IMG/VR virus record: IMGVR_UViG_3300032236_000270
Span: 1-36,879 of that record
Strand: one strand, 5' to 3'
Source of the DNA: a virus
Length of the DNA stretch: 36,879 nucleotides
Shown: one piece after another, positions 1 to 6,279 of the stretch
How the letters are laid out: the number at the start of each line of letters is the position of its first letter
How positions within the stretch are numbered: position 1 is the first letter of the stretch
The notes under the pieces: model-generated
Told to the model about the DNA's origin: nothing
Database searches by the model: none
The model's input: the letters and a program-made list of their open reading frames with translations, nothing else
Program-made: the position numbers and the translations under genes

Positions 1-123
1 AGGCCGTTGTGTTGTTGCACCAACCTACGGCCTTCTGTTTTTCTGGCTTCCAGTAAGAAGGTTTAAGTACATAAGAAGTCAGCGTGTAAATCCGAGTATT
101 CGCTTAGGGCGAGCTTAAAGAGG
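1..123. repeat. Terminal direct repeat, left copy (circular-assembly overlap)
   Basis: These 123 bases are identical to the last 123 bases of the window (36757-36879). The repeat begins inside one stem of the structured RNA and ends inside its body, with no gene or site boundary at either edge. This is what an assembler leaves when a circular or circularly permuted molecule is opened at an arbitrary point. A biological terminal repeat is possible but less likely. Confidence 0.95.
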
Positions 124-410
124 ATTGAAGGTGCGGTGTCCGAGGCTAACAGGCGAGAGCCTGAATCGTAGGACTAACCAAGTGGCTAGAAATAGCGATA
201 CACCGTCAGGGTACGAGAAACACCCAAGACTAGGAGGCACAAGCCGCAAGTCGAGGACGGAAAAAAGCATACCAGCACTACATCTTAAGGCTAGTTTGTT
301 AAGAATCCCTGAGCTAGGGATTTCTTGCGCCCAACGACAAACAAACTTAGGCTAGGGTTGTTAAGACAAGCGAGGAACAATGCAGCTAAAAAATCAATAA
401 GAAGCCGAGC
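1..410 (+). ncRNA. Large structured noncoding RNA, body and 3' part
   Basis: Continuation of the transcript that starts near 36697 across the circle junction. Stems I can pair by eye: 2-7 with 27-32 (extendable to 9 bp with the preceding bases), inner 11-14 with 21-24; 43-46 with 50-53; 100-103 with 109-112; 132-139 with 200-208 (8 bp, one bulge) enclosing two hairpins, 150-154/159-163 closed by GAGA and 185-188/193-196 closed by GAAA, both GNRA tetraloops; 209-212 with 222-225; 228-231 with 249-252 plus 236-238/243-245; 291-300 with 340-350 stacked on 301-310/316-326 (about 20 bp together); 358-362 with 376-380. Bases 45-50 are complementary to 401-406, a possible long-range contact. The one open frame here (125-355) has no recognisable protein character. 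It is not recognisable as tmRNA, RNase P RNA, a tRNA or a self-splicing intron. Large phage RNAs such as GOLLD and ROOL are the classes to compare. The 3' end is not defined; 380-420 is a guess. Confidence 0.7.
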
Positions 411-452
411 CTTTTATGTTGTAAATAATATAAAAATAATTAAAACACACTA

Positions 453-647
453 ATGAAATACAAAATAAATGATATAGTCTATGCAAAAAATAGCGATAGA
501 CCTTTATTGGTCACAGGATTTCTGCAGCAGTCTGATTGTGTAAGACTTTATTTAATGAATGAAGAGGGAGAAGAATATCCTTATTTTGAAAAGAACATAA
601 CAGATTCTAAACCTTATTTATTCGCTTCTGAAGAGGAGGAGTTATGA
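453..647 (+). CDS. Hypothetical small protein, first gene of early operon
   Basis: 64 residues, function not recognised. The N-terminus reads KINDIVYAKNSDRPLLVTGF, a pattern of short beta strands compatible with a small SH3-like barrel. The C-terminus is a run of glutamates (SEEEEL). The start has no Shine-Dalgarno; the leader is rich in A and T. Its stop overlaps the next start by four bases (ATGA), so the two are probably translationally coupled. It is the first coding gene after the structured RNA and may lie on the same transcript. Confidence 0.75.
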   Translation: MKYKINDIVYAKNSDRPLLVTGFLQQSDCVRLYLMNEEGEEYPYFEKNITDSKPYLFASEEEEL

Positions 648-928
648 ATTATCTTAAAGAAGCTACCAATTTAGTTTTAGGAGACAGAAACGAAAGCTAC
701 GGCGATCCTAAGAACGACTATACGAAGACCGCTAAAATCTGGAGTGGACTTTTACACGACAAGTTAAAGCAGGACATAACGCCTGAAGAGGCAATGATGA
801 TGATGGTAGGACTTAAGATGAGCAGAGAGATGCACAAGCATAAGGACGACAACATCACAGATATGATTGGTTATATTCTTTGCTATATTTGGAGTTTTAC
901 AGGTAAGAAGCCAGAAAAAGAAATATAA
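644..928 (+). CDS. DUF6378-like phage protein
   Basis: 94 residues. The order LVLGDRNESYGDPKNDYTKT, then a W (KIWSGLL), an ITPEEAMMMMVGLKMSRE segment, and DNITDMIGYILCY matches the small all-helical phage family known as DUF6378, in which the YGdP and DN..D.iGY motifs are conserved. The biochemical role of that family is not established. The motif layout recalls all-alpha nucleotide pyrophosphohydrolases, but that link is inference. A strong Shine-Dalgarno (GAGGAGG) lies just upstream inside the previous gene. The next gene follows after a 65-base gap. Confidence 0.75.
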   Translation: MNYLKEATNLVLGDRNESYGDPKNDYTKTAKIWSGLLHDKLKQDITPEEAMMMMVGLKMSREMHKHKDDNITDMIGYILCYIWSFTGKKPEKEI

Positions 929-993
929 TTTAAAAATAAACTTGCATCAGGTAAAATAAATACACAACTTAAGTCTATAAATTATAAATAAAT

Positions 994-1185
994 ATGAATG
1001 AAACAATAAATATATTAGAACAAGCTCAAGAGTTTTTCCAAGATTTTAAAGGAGAATGGAGCTGGAAGAAAAACGGAGATAACAACGAAAAAGAAGAGCA
1101 TTCTCGACTCGTTTACTTTTCTAGCATCTTAGATGACCATTTGCGTGATTTAACATTTAGGGAAAACAATAGGAGGCGTGACTAA
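994..1185 (+). CDS. Hypothetical charged protein
   Basis: 63 residues, no recognised family. It is rich in E, K, D and R and is predicted mostly helical, with a central KKNGDNNEKEEHS stretch that is probably a flexible loop. The start is preceded by an A/T-rich leader with no Shine-Dalgarno, the pattern seen at several genes here. The final stop shares a base with the next start (TAATG), indicating coupled translation. Confidence 0.65.
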   Translation: MNETINILEQAQEFFQDFKGEWSWKKNGDNNEKEEHSRLVYFSSILDDHLRDLTFRENNRRRD

Positions 1186-1325
1186 TGAATCCTTATGCAA
1201 TTTGGATACCCAGCAACACAGGCCGTCATTTGATGACCTTTGCATCAAAAGATGATGCTTGCAGATTTGTAATTAAATTCGGTGGTGGACTTGAAATCAT
1301 TGCTAACACATTTGAAAACTTTTAA
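1185..1325 (+). CDS. Hypothetical 46-residue protein
   Basis: A short frame read directly from the sequence: it starts MNPYAIWIPSNTGRH and ends IIANTFENF. A good Shine-Dalgarno (AGGAGG) sits about nine bases before the ATG, and the start overlaps the previous stop as TAATG. The FASKDDACRFVIKFGGGLEI segment resembles short phage alpha/beta proteins in which a residue run of the type 'F.s.ddA..f' precedes a glycine turn. Function unknown. The RBS and overlap are the main reasons to call it. Confidence 0.7.
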   Translation: MNPYAIWIPSNTGRHLMTFASKDDACRFVIKFGGGLEIIANTFENF

Positions 1326-1337
1326 CCAATAAACAAT

Positions 1338-1748
1338 ATGCACGATCTAGCTAAAACATACAGAGCAGCACAGCTCTTTGCACACAACGCACACAACACT
1401 ATTAAGGGACAAACCTTTTTTCAAGACCACGAGTTTTTTGCAACTACCTATGGATCTTTTGAAGAGGCTTACGATGCAATCATTGAACGAATGATAGGAC
1501 TTGGATTTGTATTCGACATCGCAGCTTTAACAAAAGAAGCAGGAACTCTAGCATCAACATATCCAGTGCAGAAGATGAACGCTAAGGATTTGTTTGAATC
1601 GTTATTAGGATTTGAAACAATTATCTGCACGCTCATTATGGCTTATATGGAAAGCAAGTCAACTAATGGTACGCAGGATTTATTGCAGGGATTGGCTGAT
1701 GATAGCGAGATGCGTCAGTACAAGATTAAACAAAGGCTAATGGTATGA
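1338..1748 (+). CDS. Dps/ferritin-like protein
   Basis: 136 residues. The first half follows the Dps pattern closely: AHNAHNTIKGQTFFQDHEFF (about residues 15-34) places H16/H19, then D30, and SFEEAYDAIIERMIGLG places D46 and E50, where the Dps ferroxidase site has a histidine, an aspartate and a glutamate. The second half has a long helix and a final helix containing DLLQGLADDSEMRQYKIKQR, like the C-terminal Dps helix. Host Dps forms 12-subunit shells that oxidise iron and protect DNA. Phage-borne relatives are known in environmental genomes, but their role is unclear; protecting phage DNA or handling iron and peroxide is inference. Somewhat shorter than host Dps (usually 150-180). It overlaps the next gene by ATGA. 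Confidence 0.75.
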   Translation: MHDLAKTYRAAQLFAHNAHNTIKGQTFFQDHEFFATTYGSFEEAYDAIIERMIGLGFVFDIAALTKEAGTLASTYPVQKMNAKDLFESLLGFETIICTLIMAYMESKSTNGTQDLLQGLADDSEMRQYKIKQRLMV

Positions 1749-1936
1749 CAAAGAAACCCGAACTATCTTACATACCGCCTAAAATAGATTTGCCTATCAA
1801 GAAAAAGAAACAAGTGGAAATACATTATCACTTTTCTGAAAATCAGAACGATAAGAATAGAAAGGATTTTGTGAAAGATATTATTATTTGCATTTCCTTA
1901 TTGCTTACAGGATTTTTTTTAGGAGCAATGTTCTAA
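1745..1936 (+). CDS. Small single-pass membrane protein
   Basis: 63 residues. A soluble, lysine-rich N-terminal part (LPIKKKKQVEIHYHFSENQ) is followed by one hydrophobic segment at the C-terminus (IIICISLLLTGFFLGAMF). This suggests a tail-anchored inner-membrane protein with its N-terminus in the cytoplasm. No family recognised. It overlaps the Dps-like gene by four bases at its start and the next gene by one base at its end (TAATG), so it is fixed within the operon. Confidence 0.7.
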   Translation: MTKKPELSYIPPKIDLPIKKKKQVEIHYHFSENQNDKNRKDFVKDIIICISLLLTGFFLGAMF

Positions 1937-2163
1937 TGAGTAACGGAAAAGGTGATACTCCTAGAAATTGCTATACAGAACAATATAGAAATAACTACGA
2001 TGAAATTTTTAGAAAAAGTAATCGACTTCCTACTGTTTCTAGTGTTTGCTCTGATATTGATAGTACTTTGGCCGATAATAAAGATAACAAAATAAATGAA
2101 AACAAAAATAAATCAAAAAGACAATGTAAGCGATGCAGCGATGATTCTCATAGAATTTCTTAA
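1936..2163 (+). CDS. Short conserved phage protein with extended C-terminus
   Basis: 75 residues beginning MSNGKGDTPRNCYTEQYRNN and continuing YDEIF. This opening is a widespread but functionally unknown phage micro-protein motif (GKGD.pR....Y..NYd.I). In relatives I know, the protein ends soon after this motif. Here the frame runs on for about 48 more residues of low-complexity N/K/S/D sequence, and that extension overlaps two other credible small genes in another frame. The start is chosen from the TAATG overlap with the preceding gene; an in-frame ATG 16 codons earlier lies inside that gene. The N-terminal part is well supported; the extension may be fortuitous. Confidence 0.6.
   Translation: MSNGKGDTPRNCYTEQYRNNYDEIFRKSNRLPTVSSVCSDIDSTLADNKDNKINENKNKSKRQCKRCSDDSHRIS
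2000..2095 (+). CDS. 31-residue membrane peptide
   Basis: A tiny frame, +1 relative to the gene it sits in: an amphipathic start (MKFLEKVIDF) followed by a hydrophobic core LLFLVFALILIVLWPI and a basic end. This is a convincing single membrane helix. It is followed at once by another start (ATG at 2096). There is no Shine-Dalgarno, as for many genes here. The hydrophobic pattern supports it more than any homology does; function unknown. Confidence 0.5.
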   Translation: MKFLEKVIDFLLFLVFALILIVLWPIIKITK

Positions 2164-2254
2164 TCGCTTTGAAGAACCACAGAATAGCGAGCAAGCTAAT
2201 GTGGTTAGAGCAGCCATTCAATGGCTAGAAAGGAATGGATTTACGAATGATTAG
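2096..2254 (+). CDS. Hypothetical 52-residue protein
   Basis: Starts immediately after the stop of the membrane peptide, in the same frame. The sequence runs MKTKINQKDNVSDAAMILIE and ends AAIQWLERNGFTND, with alternating charged and hydrophobic residues that predict two helices, the look of a real soluble protein. It overlaps the C-terminal extension of the 1936 frame and the beginning of the next gene (2235). No family recognised. Confidence 0.55.
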   Translation: MKTKINQKDNVSDAAMILIEFLNRFEEPQNSEQANVVRAAIQWLERNGFTND

Positions 2255-2591
2255 TATTACTGACACGATGGCGAACATACGCTATCTTTTGGACAAACAT
2301 TGCAAGGGCATTGAAAACTCAAGCGGTGCTCCAATGTTACCACCCAGAAAAACAAACAGATATAATAAACCAATAAAAATTGAAAAAGCTTTCGAGATAG
2401 CTAAAGAGTTGGATAAGGGCTTAGATTTAAACGAAGCCGTTATTCGATTCAACTATACGAAACAAACGCTTTGGAATATAAAAAACAGAAAAAACAGATT
2501 CGCAGTTATACCTTATGAAAACATCGGAAACAATCAGCAAGATAGCACCAGCTTTATTAGCAGCACAACGCCTGATTTGCAATGCAGCTAA
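2235..2591 (+). CDS. Helix-turn-helix DNA-binding protein (putative)
   Basis: 118 residues. A segment at about residues 47-88 (IEKAFEIAKELDKGLDLNEA, then VIRFNYTKQTLWNIKNRKNR) has the spacing of a helix-turn-helix with a basic recognition helix. It may be a small regulator of the early operon. Two starts are possible: 2235, with AGGA just before it, or ATG at 2247, which overlaps the previous stop. The C-terminal 25 residues overlap the start of the ERF gene by 77 bases and look disordered. Regulatory role is inference from the fold and position. Confidence 0.6.
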   Translation: MDLRMISITDTMANIRYLLDKHCKGIENSSGAPMLPPRKTNRYNKPIKIEKAFEIAKELDKGLDLNEAVIRFNYTKQTLWNIKNRKNRFAVIPYENIGNNQQDSTSFISSTTPDLQCS

Positions 2592-3063
2592 GAACGCTAA
2601 GAATCCACACTTTAAAAACAATTACGCAAACCTTGAAAGCGTCATTGAAGCGACCAAAGAACATCTCAATAACAACTCCATTGTCGTGTTGCAAACGCTC
2701 TCGGAGTCCGAAGGGGCGGTTCTTAAGCTTACTACTAGATTATTGCACGAGAGCGGTGAGTATATTGAAGACACCGCCGCCACACCTCTCTCGAAAGCTG
2801 ACCCTCAAGGAGTTGGAAGCGCAGTTACTTATCTTAGACGATATTCACTTGCAGCGATCTGCAACATTACGCAAGAGGATGACGATGGACAGGCAACTAG
2901 AATTGAAAAAGCAACATCTCAACAAATCTCAAAGCTAAGGCTCGCTGAAGCTAATGCAGTCAATAAGCAAACAATTTCAAAAGCACTAGCCTATTACAAG
3001 CTAGATGAATTGGAAAAACTAAACTCAGATCAAGCAGAAACAATAATAAAAAAACTAACATGA
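2515..3063 (+). CDS. erf: ERF-family single-strand DNA annealing protein
   Basis: 182 residues. The N-terminus matches the ERF superfamily of phage recombinases (type member P22 Erf): KNAKNPHFKNNYANLESVIE, then LNNNSIVVLQTLSE, then a strand region around GEYIEDTAATPLSKADPQGV and the conserved GSAVTYLRRYSLAAICNI. ERF proteins form rings that anneal complementary single strands during phage recombination and genome circularisation or replication. The C-terminal third is helical and probably mediates protein contacts. It is followed directly (ATGA) by an SSB-like gene, and a PD-(D/E)XK nuclease lies two genes on, so a complete nuclease-annealase-SSB module is present. Confidence 0.88.
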   Translation: MKTSETISKIAPALLAAQRLICNAAKNAKNPHFKNNYANLESVIEATKEHLNNNSIVVLQTLSESEGAVLKLTTRLLHESGEYIEDTAATPLSKADPQGVGSAVTYLRRYSLAAICNITQEDDDGQATRIEKATSQQISKLRLAEANAVNKQTISKALAYYKLDELEKLNSDQAETIIKKLT

Positions 3064-3332
3064 TAAGCGCACGCATAGACGTATCGAAGATTGATAAAGC
3101 AAAGCTATATGCAGGTAAGAAAGGTACATACCTTGATATAGTTTTATTTGAAACACCTGATGATAAATATGGTAATGATTATCGTATTGCTCAGGGCGTA
3201 TCAAAAGAAGATAGAGCAAAGGGAGTTAAGGGAGCTATTCTAGGGAATGGCAAATTACTCGCTTCTGCTGGAAATACATCCAGTGGTATAAAAAATATTG
3301 CAAAAGAAGAGAAAGAAGACTTGCCCTTTTAA
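3060..3332 (+). CDS. SSB-like protein with acidic C-terminal tip
   Basis: 90 residues. The body (DVSKIDKAKLYAGKKGTYLD, IVLFETPDDKYGNDYRIAQG) fits a small OB-fold-like beta protein found beside phage annealases. The last residues, EEKEDLPF, match the acidic tip ending in a hydrophobic pair that bacterial SSB uses to recruit partners (DDDIPF in E. coli). Likely role: coat single-stranded DNA and load recombination or replication partners. It overlaps ERF by four bases. A terminator hairpin is built over its last codons. A classical SSB is longer (about 140-180), so this may be a compact phage type. Confidence 0.7.
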   Translation: MISARIDVSKIDKAKLYAGKKGTYLDIVLFETPDDKYGNDYRIAQGVSKEDRAKGVKGAILGNGKLLASAGNTSSGIKNIAKEEKEDLPF

Positions 3333-3348
3333 GGGCATTTCTTTTTTA
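3322..3348 (+). terminator. Rho-independent terminator after the SSB-like gene
   Basis: Perfect 7-bp stem TGCCCTT/AAGGGCA (3322-3328 with 3331-3337), followed by TTTCTTTTTT. The upstream arm encodes the last residues and the stop of the SSB-like protein. The two-base loop would force the closing pairs open in practice, giving a slightly shorter stem. It divides the early operon in two; the next gene has its own A/T-rich leader. Confidence 0.75.
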
Positions 3349-3382
3349 TTACTACAAGTTAGTTAAACATAAAAATATATAT

Positions 3383-3589
3383 ATGAAAAATACATACTTA
3401 CAGAAAATGTTAGACGATATTATTAAAGGCCGTGGCGATGCTCAACGTGTTATTGTTGATATAAAGCATCAGCTTAAGCTTTATGAAATGACTGGAGATA
3501 AGCAGCGTGTTAAAAACGCTCTTGAAATGGCTGACAATGCTATTAATAGCTGGTTTGAACCAGAGCCTAAAAAAGAGGAGGCATTATGA
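3383..3589 (+). CDS. Hypothetical helical protein
   Basis: 68 residues, predicted as two long helices (YLQKMLDDIIKGRGDAQRVI and QRVKNALEMADNAINSWFEP) with an acidic/basic tail. No family recognised. The start follows a run of AT repeats with no Shine-Dalgarno. It ends in an ATGA overlap with the nuclease gene, and its last codons supply that gene's GAGGAGG ribosome-binding site, so the two are coupled. Confidence 0.65.
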   Translation: MKNTYLQKMLDDIIKGRGDAQRVIVDIKHQLKLYEMTGDKQRVKNALEMADNAINSWFEPEPKKEEAL

Positions 3590-4410
3590 GCGAGTCAAAC
3601 CATTGGTACAACGCAGAAGGCAAGCCAGTACATACTGTAGCTGGTAAGACTGTTGAGTCACGCCCTACTAATATCAGGGATGCAAGAGAGCTTAAATTAT
3701 TTCCTTCAGTATCTGGAATTATTAAGCAATGGTACAACCCAAATCTTGAACGATACAAGATTGAGAAAGCTATGGAAACGGCACGCTCTTACCTATCTCA
3801 GTATCCAGTAGTGGAATTTGATTCTCAAGAAGAGGAAGATGCCTATTACAAATTCGTAAGAGAAAACGCTAAAAAGGAATCTGGCAGTGCAGCAGATTTA
3901 GGTACAAAGATTCATGCAACCATTGAAGCAGCATTAGATGGTTACGAATGGAATCAAGACGAAGAGGTAACATCTTCAGAAGGTTATTTAGTACCTATTA
4001 AAGAGTTTGTGCTACCAGCAATAGAAGTCCTTAAAGGATTTGCCATTAGACAAACCGAAACAGTTGTATTAAATAAAGAGGATGGTTACGCAGGTACTAT
4101 GGATGTAGCAGCATTTAAAGATGGAAAGAATTACGTTTTAGACTTTAAATCAACAAAGACTAAACCAGATAAAAAGATTGATGTTAGGCAAGGACACGCA
4201 ATGCAGCTGGCAGCATATTATAAAGCATTTTATGGCAATATAGAGGATATAAACGCAGCTAACATTTACATTTCTACTAATGAAATTGGCAGGGTTGATT
4301 TAGTCATCCACACAAAGGAAGAACTTCTCAAGCAATGGGAAGCTTTTAAGGCTTGTTTAACATTATGGAGGCTTGCCAATGACTACGACCCAAGAATTAC
4401 CACACAGTGA
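3586..4410 (+). CDS. PD-(D/E)XK nuclease, RecB/Cas4-like exonuclease
   Basis: 274 residues. The catalytic core has the RecB-type order: H110 in DLGTKIHATIE, D173 in GYAGTMDV, D186-x-K188 in YVLDFKSTK, and the Q207xxxY211 motif in MQLAAYYKAF. These residues bind the metal and cleave DNA in this superfamily. Residues 1-100 form a helical region typical of phage members. With ERF and an SSB-like protein upstream, it probably resects DNA ends to feed annealing. Good Shine-Dalgarno upstream (GAGGAGG). The 3' end overlaps the helicase start by about 32 bases. Confidence 0.85.
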   Translation: MSESNHWYNAEGKPVHTVAGKTVESRPTNIRDARELKLFPSVSGIIKQWYNPNLERYKIEKAMETARSYLSQYPVVEFDSQEEEDAYYKFVRENAKKESGSAADLGTKIHATIEAALDGYEWNQDEEVTSSEGYLVPIKEFVLPAIEVLKGFAIRQTETVVLNKEDGYAGTMDVAAFKDGKNYVLDFKSTKTKPDKKIDVRQGHAMQLAAYYKAFYGNIEDINAANIYISTNEIGRVDLVIHTKEELLKQWEAFKACLTLWRLANDYDPRITTQ

Positions 4411-5725
4411 TGAGGCGGAGACGTACGTTATTGCGTACGTTTTGTTTGATGGAGTTACGGCACTCGTAAAAGCTTTAGATGCTAAGATTACCGAAGATTG
4501 TTTTCACGATCCTCGTAATCATAAATTGTGGCGTGCCATTTTATGGAATAATAATCACGGCAGACCAGTAGAAGGTAACGTCATTATTGATGAGCTAAGA
4601 AAGGCTAACAAGTTAGATCAAATTGGCATAGAGCACATTTTAGCTATCACTAGTTTAAATCCTACCGCTACAAGTTACGACCATTGGCTTAAGCAGCTTG
4701 TAGAAATATATGTTTTAAGAGAACTGATTAAAGCAGCAGATGCAGTAAAAACTACAGCCCTTACTTATAAAGGAAACGTAGAGGACTTTGTTGCAATTAC
4801 TTCTCGCATCCTTTCCATTCGCCATGGAAGTCAGAAACAACAAACACTAAGCGAAGCAGCCACAGATGCTCTTTCGTTGTGCGAACGCATAATGAAAGGT
4901 GAGACTACCCAAGTAGATCACGGCTTGCCTTTCCCTTGGCCTGATTGGAATAGACGCTTTGGCCCAGCACAGGGCGGAGAGCTTATCGTCATAGCAGCTA
5001 GGCCGGGGAGGGGTAAGTCGTCAGCAGGTCGTCAAATAGCATGGCATTGGAGCAACAAATTAAAAGGAAATGTCATTTTATTTAGCCGTGAAATGCCTAT
5101 ATGTGGACTTCCGCAGCTATTTGCACAAACGCTCAGTCGTCAATCATGGAGAGAGTTTAGACGCAATGGATTGAGCCACAAAGACAGTTTGGATTTTATA
5201 GAAAGCATAAAAGCAATAATGTCAGAAAAGCATTTGCACATCTCAGACAAGGATCGCACTCTTAGCCAAGTTACTGCACGAATCAAAAGCTTTGGACACA
5301 TGATGCCTATCAAGGGGATTGTCGTTGATTATCTGCAACGCTATGATCCGCAGCAGGAACGTGGAGAGACTAGAGACGTAGCCATTGGACGCATGACAAT
5401 GGCTCTTAAAGACGCAGCAATAGAGCTAAACATACCTGTTATTCTTCTTGCCCAGATTAGTCGTGGTGTAGAAAGAGACGGTAGAGAGCCTATGCTTTCA
5501 GACCTTCGTGAATCAGGGAACATTGAACAGGATGCAGATAGGGTTATATTCCTAGATGCTCCAGCAACGCTTCCTGATGGCACATCACAAGACCTTAATG
5601 ATGGTGATAGGCAACGCATATTTATTAACGCTATCCAAGCCAAAGGCCGTGGCGAGGGTTGCGATAGAGTAGGTATGATGTTCAACCGCCCTATTACCGC
5701 ATTTGAATCAATAATAAACACATAA
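4379..5725 (+). CDS. dnaB: DnaB-type replicative DNA helicase
   Basis: 448 residues from the ATG at 4379, which has GGAGG seven bases upstream; a TTG two codons earlier lies too close to that site. An N-terminal helical DnaB domain (about 8-105) precedes a RecA-like motor: Walker A ARPGRGKSS (207-215), E238 in SREMP, Walker B IVVDYLQ (314-320), motif AQISRGVE (359-366), the signature SDLRESGNIEQDAD (374-387), and AKGRGEG (421-427) where the arginine-finger region lies. It unwinds the fork as a hexamer. There is no fused primase and no primase or polymerase was recognised nearby, so host enzymes are probably recruited. Confidence 0.93.
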   Translation: MTTTQELPHSDEAETYVIAYVLFDGVTALVKALDAKITEDCFHDPRNHKLWRAILWNNNHGRPVEGNVIIDELRKANKLDQIGIEHILAITSLNPTATSYDHWLKQLVEIYVLRELIKAADAVKTTALTYKGNVEDFVAITSRILSIRHGSQKQQTLSEAATDALSLCERIMKGETTQVDHGLPFPWPDWNRRFGPAQGGELIVIAARPGRGKSSAGRQIAWHWSNKLKGNVILFSREMPICGLPQLFAQTLSRQSWREFRRNGLSHKDSLDFIESIKAIMSEKHLHISDKDRTLSQVTARIKSFGHMMPIKGIVVDYLQRYDPQQERGETRDVAIGRMTMALKDAAIELNIPVILLAQISRGVERDGREPMLSDLRESGNIEQDADRVIFLDAPATLPDGTSQDLNDGDRQRIFINAIQAKGRGEGCDRVGMMFNRPITAFESIINT

Positions 5726-5726
5726 T

Positions 5727-5906
5727 ATGTCAAAACAAACAAGAATACTAGAACAACTCGAAGAAGAACTAATGATAGCAATGGTTAAAGACGTTGCTGG
5801 ATCTCAAGACCCAATAGAACAGTTTAAAGGGATTGAGCGTTATCATAAATTTGTAGCAGCTAGAAGCGTTAGGCTTAATAGCGAAAACAACCAAGTTACA
5901 AATTAA
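5727..5906 (+). CDS. Hypothetical 59-residue helical protein
   Basis: Starts one base after the helicase stop. The sequence begins MSKQTRILEQLEEELMIAMV and ends VRLNSENNQVTN, with heptad-like hydrophobic spacing in the first half suggesting a short coiled coil. No family recognised. Position directly behind the helicase suggests a replication-associated role, but that is only context. Confidence 0.6.
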   Translation: MSKQTRILEQLEEELMIAMVKDVAGSQDPIEQFKGIERYHKFVAARSVRLNSENNQVTN

Positions 5907-5925
5907 GTATGATAAGCTAATATAA

Positions 5926-6279
5926 ATGTCTCAAAAAACTCGATGCAATGGACAATGGACTCAATCAAGATTTGAAAGCTTTATTAAGTCTGCCTTGCGC
6001 CGAGCTTCTTCGAGATGGTCGCCAAAGTACGAATGTAAAAAGAAAGCTAGGGTAGCCTACAACACATACACTTGCGCTGCTTGTTGCCGTCAGTTTGGTA
6101 ACAAAGAAATTAAAATAGATCATATTAACCCAGTTGTAGATCCTCATAAGGGATTTGAAACGTGGGATAGATATATCGAAAGGCTATTTGTAGAAGTTGA
6201 GGGCTACCAAGCTTTATGTATTGAGTGCCATGATAAAAAAACTGAAGGCGAACGAATTATACGCAAATCCTATAAATGA
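5926..6279 (+). CDS. HNH endonuclease
   Basis: 117 residues. Zinc-binding pairs C50/C53 (YTCAACC) and C98/C101 (LCIECH) frame the HNH core: D65-H66 in IKIDHINPVVDPHKGFETWD supplies the general base, and the C-terminal H102 in CIECHDKKT completes the metal site. The N-terminal 40 residues are basic and probably contact DNA. HNH enzymes of this size in phages nick or cut DNA. Roles in branch resolution, packaging or as a free-standing homing nuclease are all possible. Its place inside the replication operon, overlapping the next gene by ATGA, argues for a core role in DNA processing. Confidence 0.82.
   Translation: MSQKTRCNGQWTQSRFESFIKSALRRASSRWSPKYECKKKARVAYNTYTCAACCRQFGNKEIKIDHINPVVDPHKGFETWDRYIERLFVEVEGYQALCIECHDKKTEGERIIRKSYK

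Noticed and set aside
1-123. Biological direct terminal repeat
   Set aside because: Edges fall inside a stem and in the RNA body, with no gene boundary. An assembly overlap is more likely; read depth would decide.
125-355. Open frame of 76 residues within the RNA region
   Set aside because: It has an odd, highly basic composition, no ribosome-binding site and lies over many strong stems. Read as shadow of the structured RNA.
1-410. Group I intron or tmRNA or RNase P RNA
   Set aside because: A few short strings (such as AAGACTA) recall intron cores, but no exon, no full P-Q-R-S set, no tRNA-like ends and no GAGGAAAGTCC-type RNase P core were found.
4373-4378. TTG start for the helicase gene
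   Set aside because: It is too close to the GGAGG site; ATG at 4379 has the correct spacing.
5341-5781. Minus-strand open frame over the helicase gene
   Set aside because: It lies opposite the conserved DnaB core and has no protein-like features.
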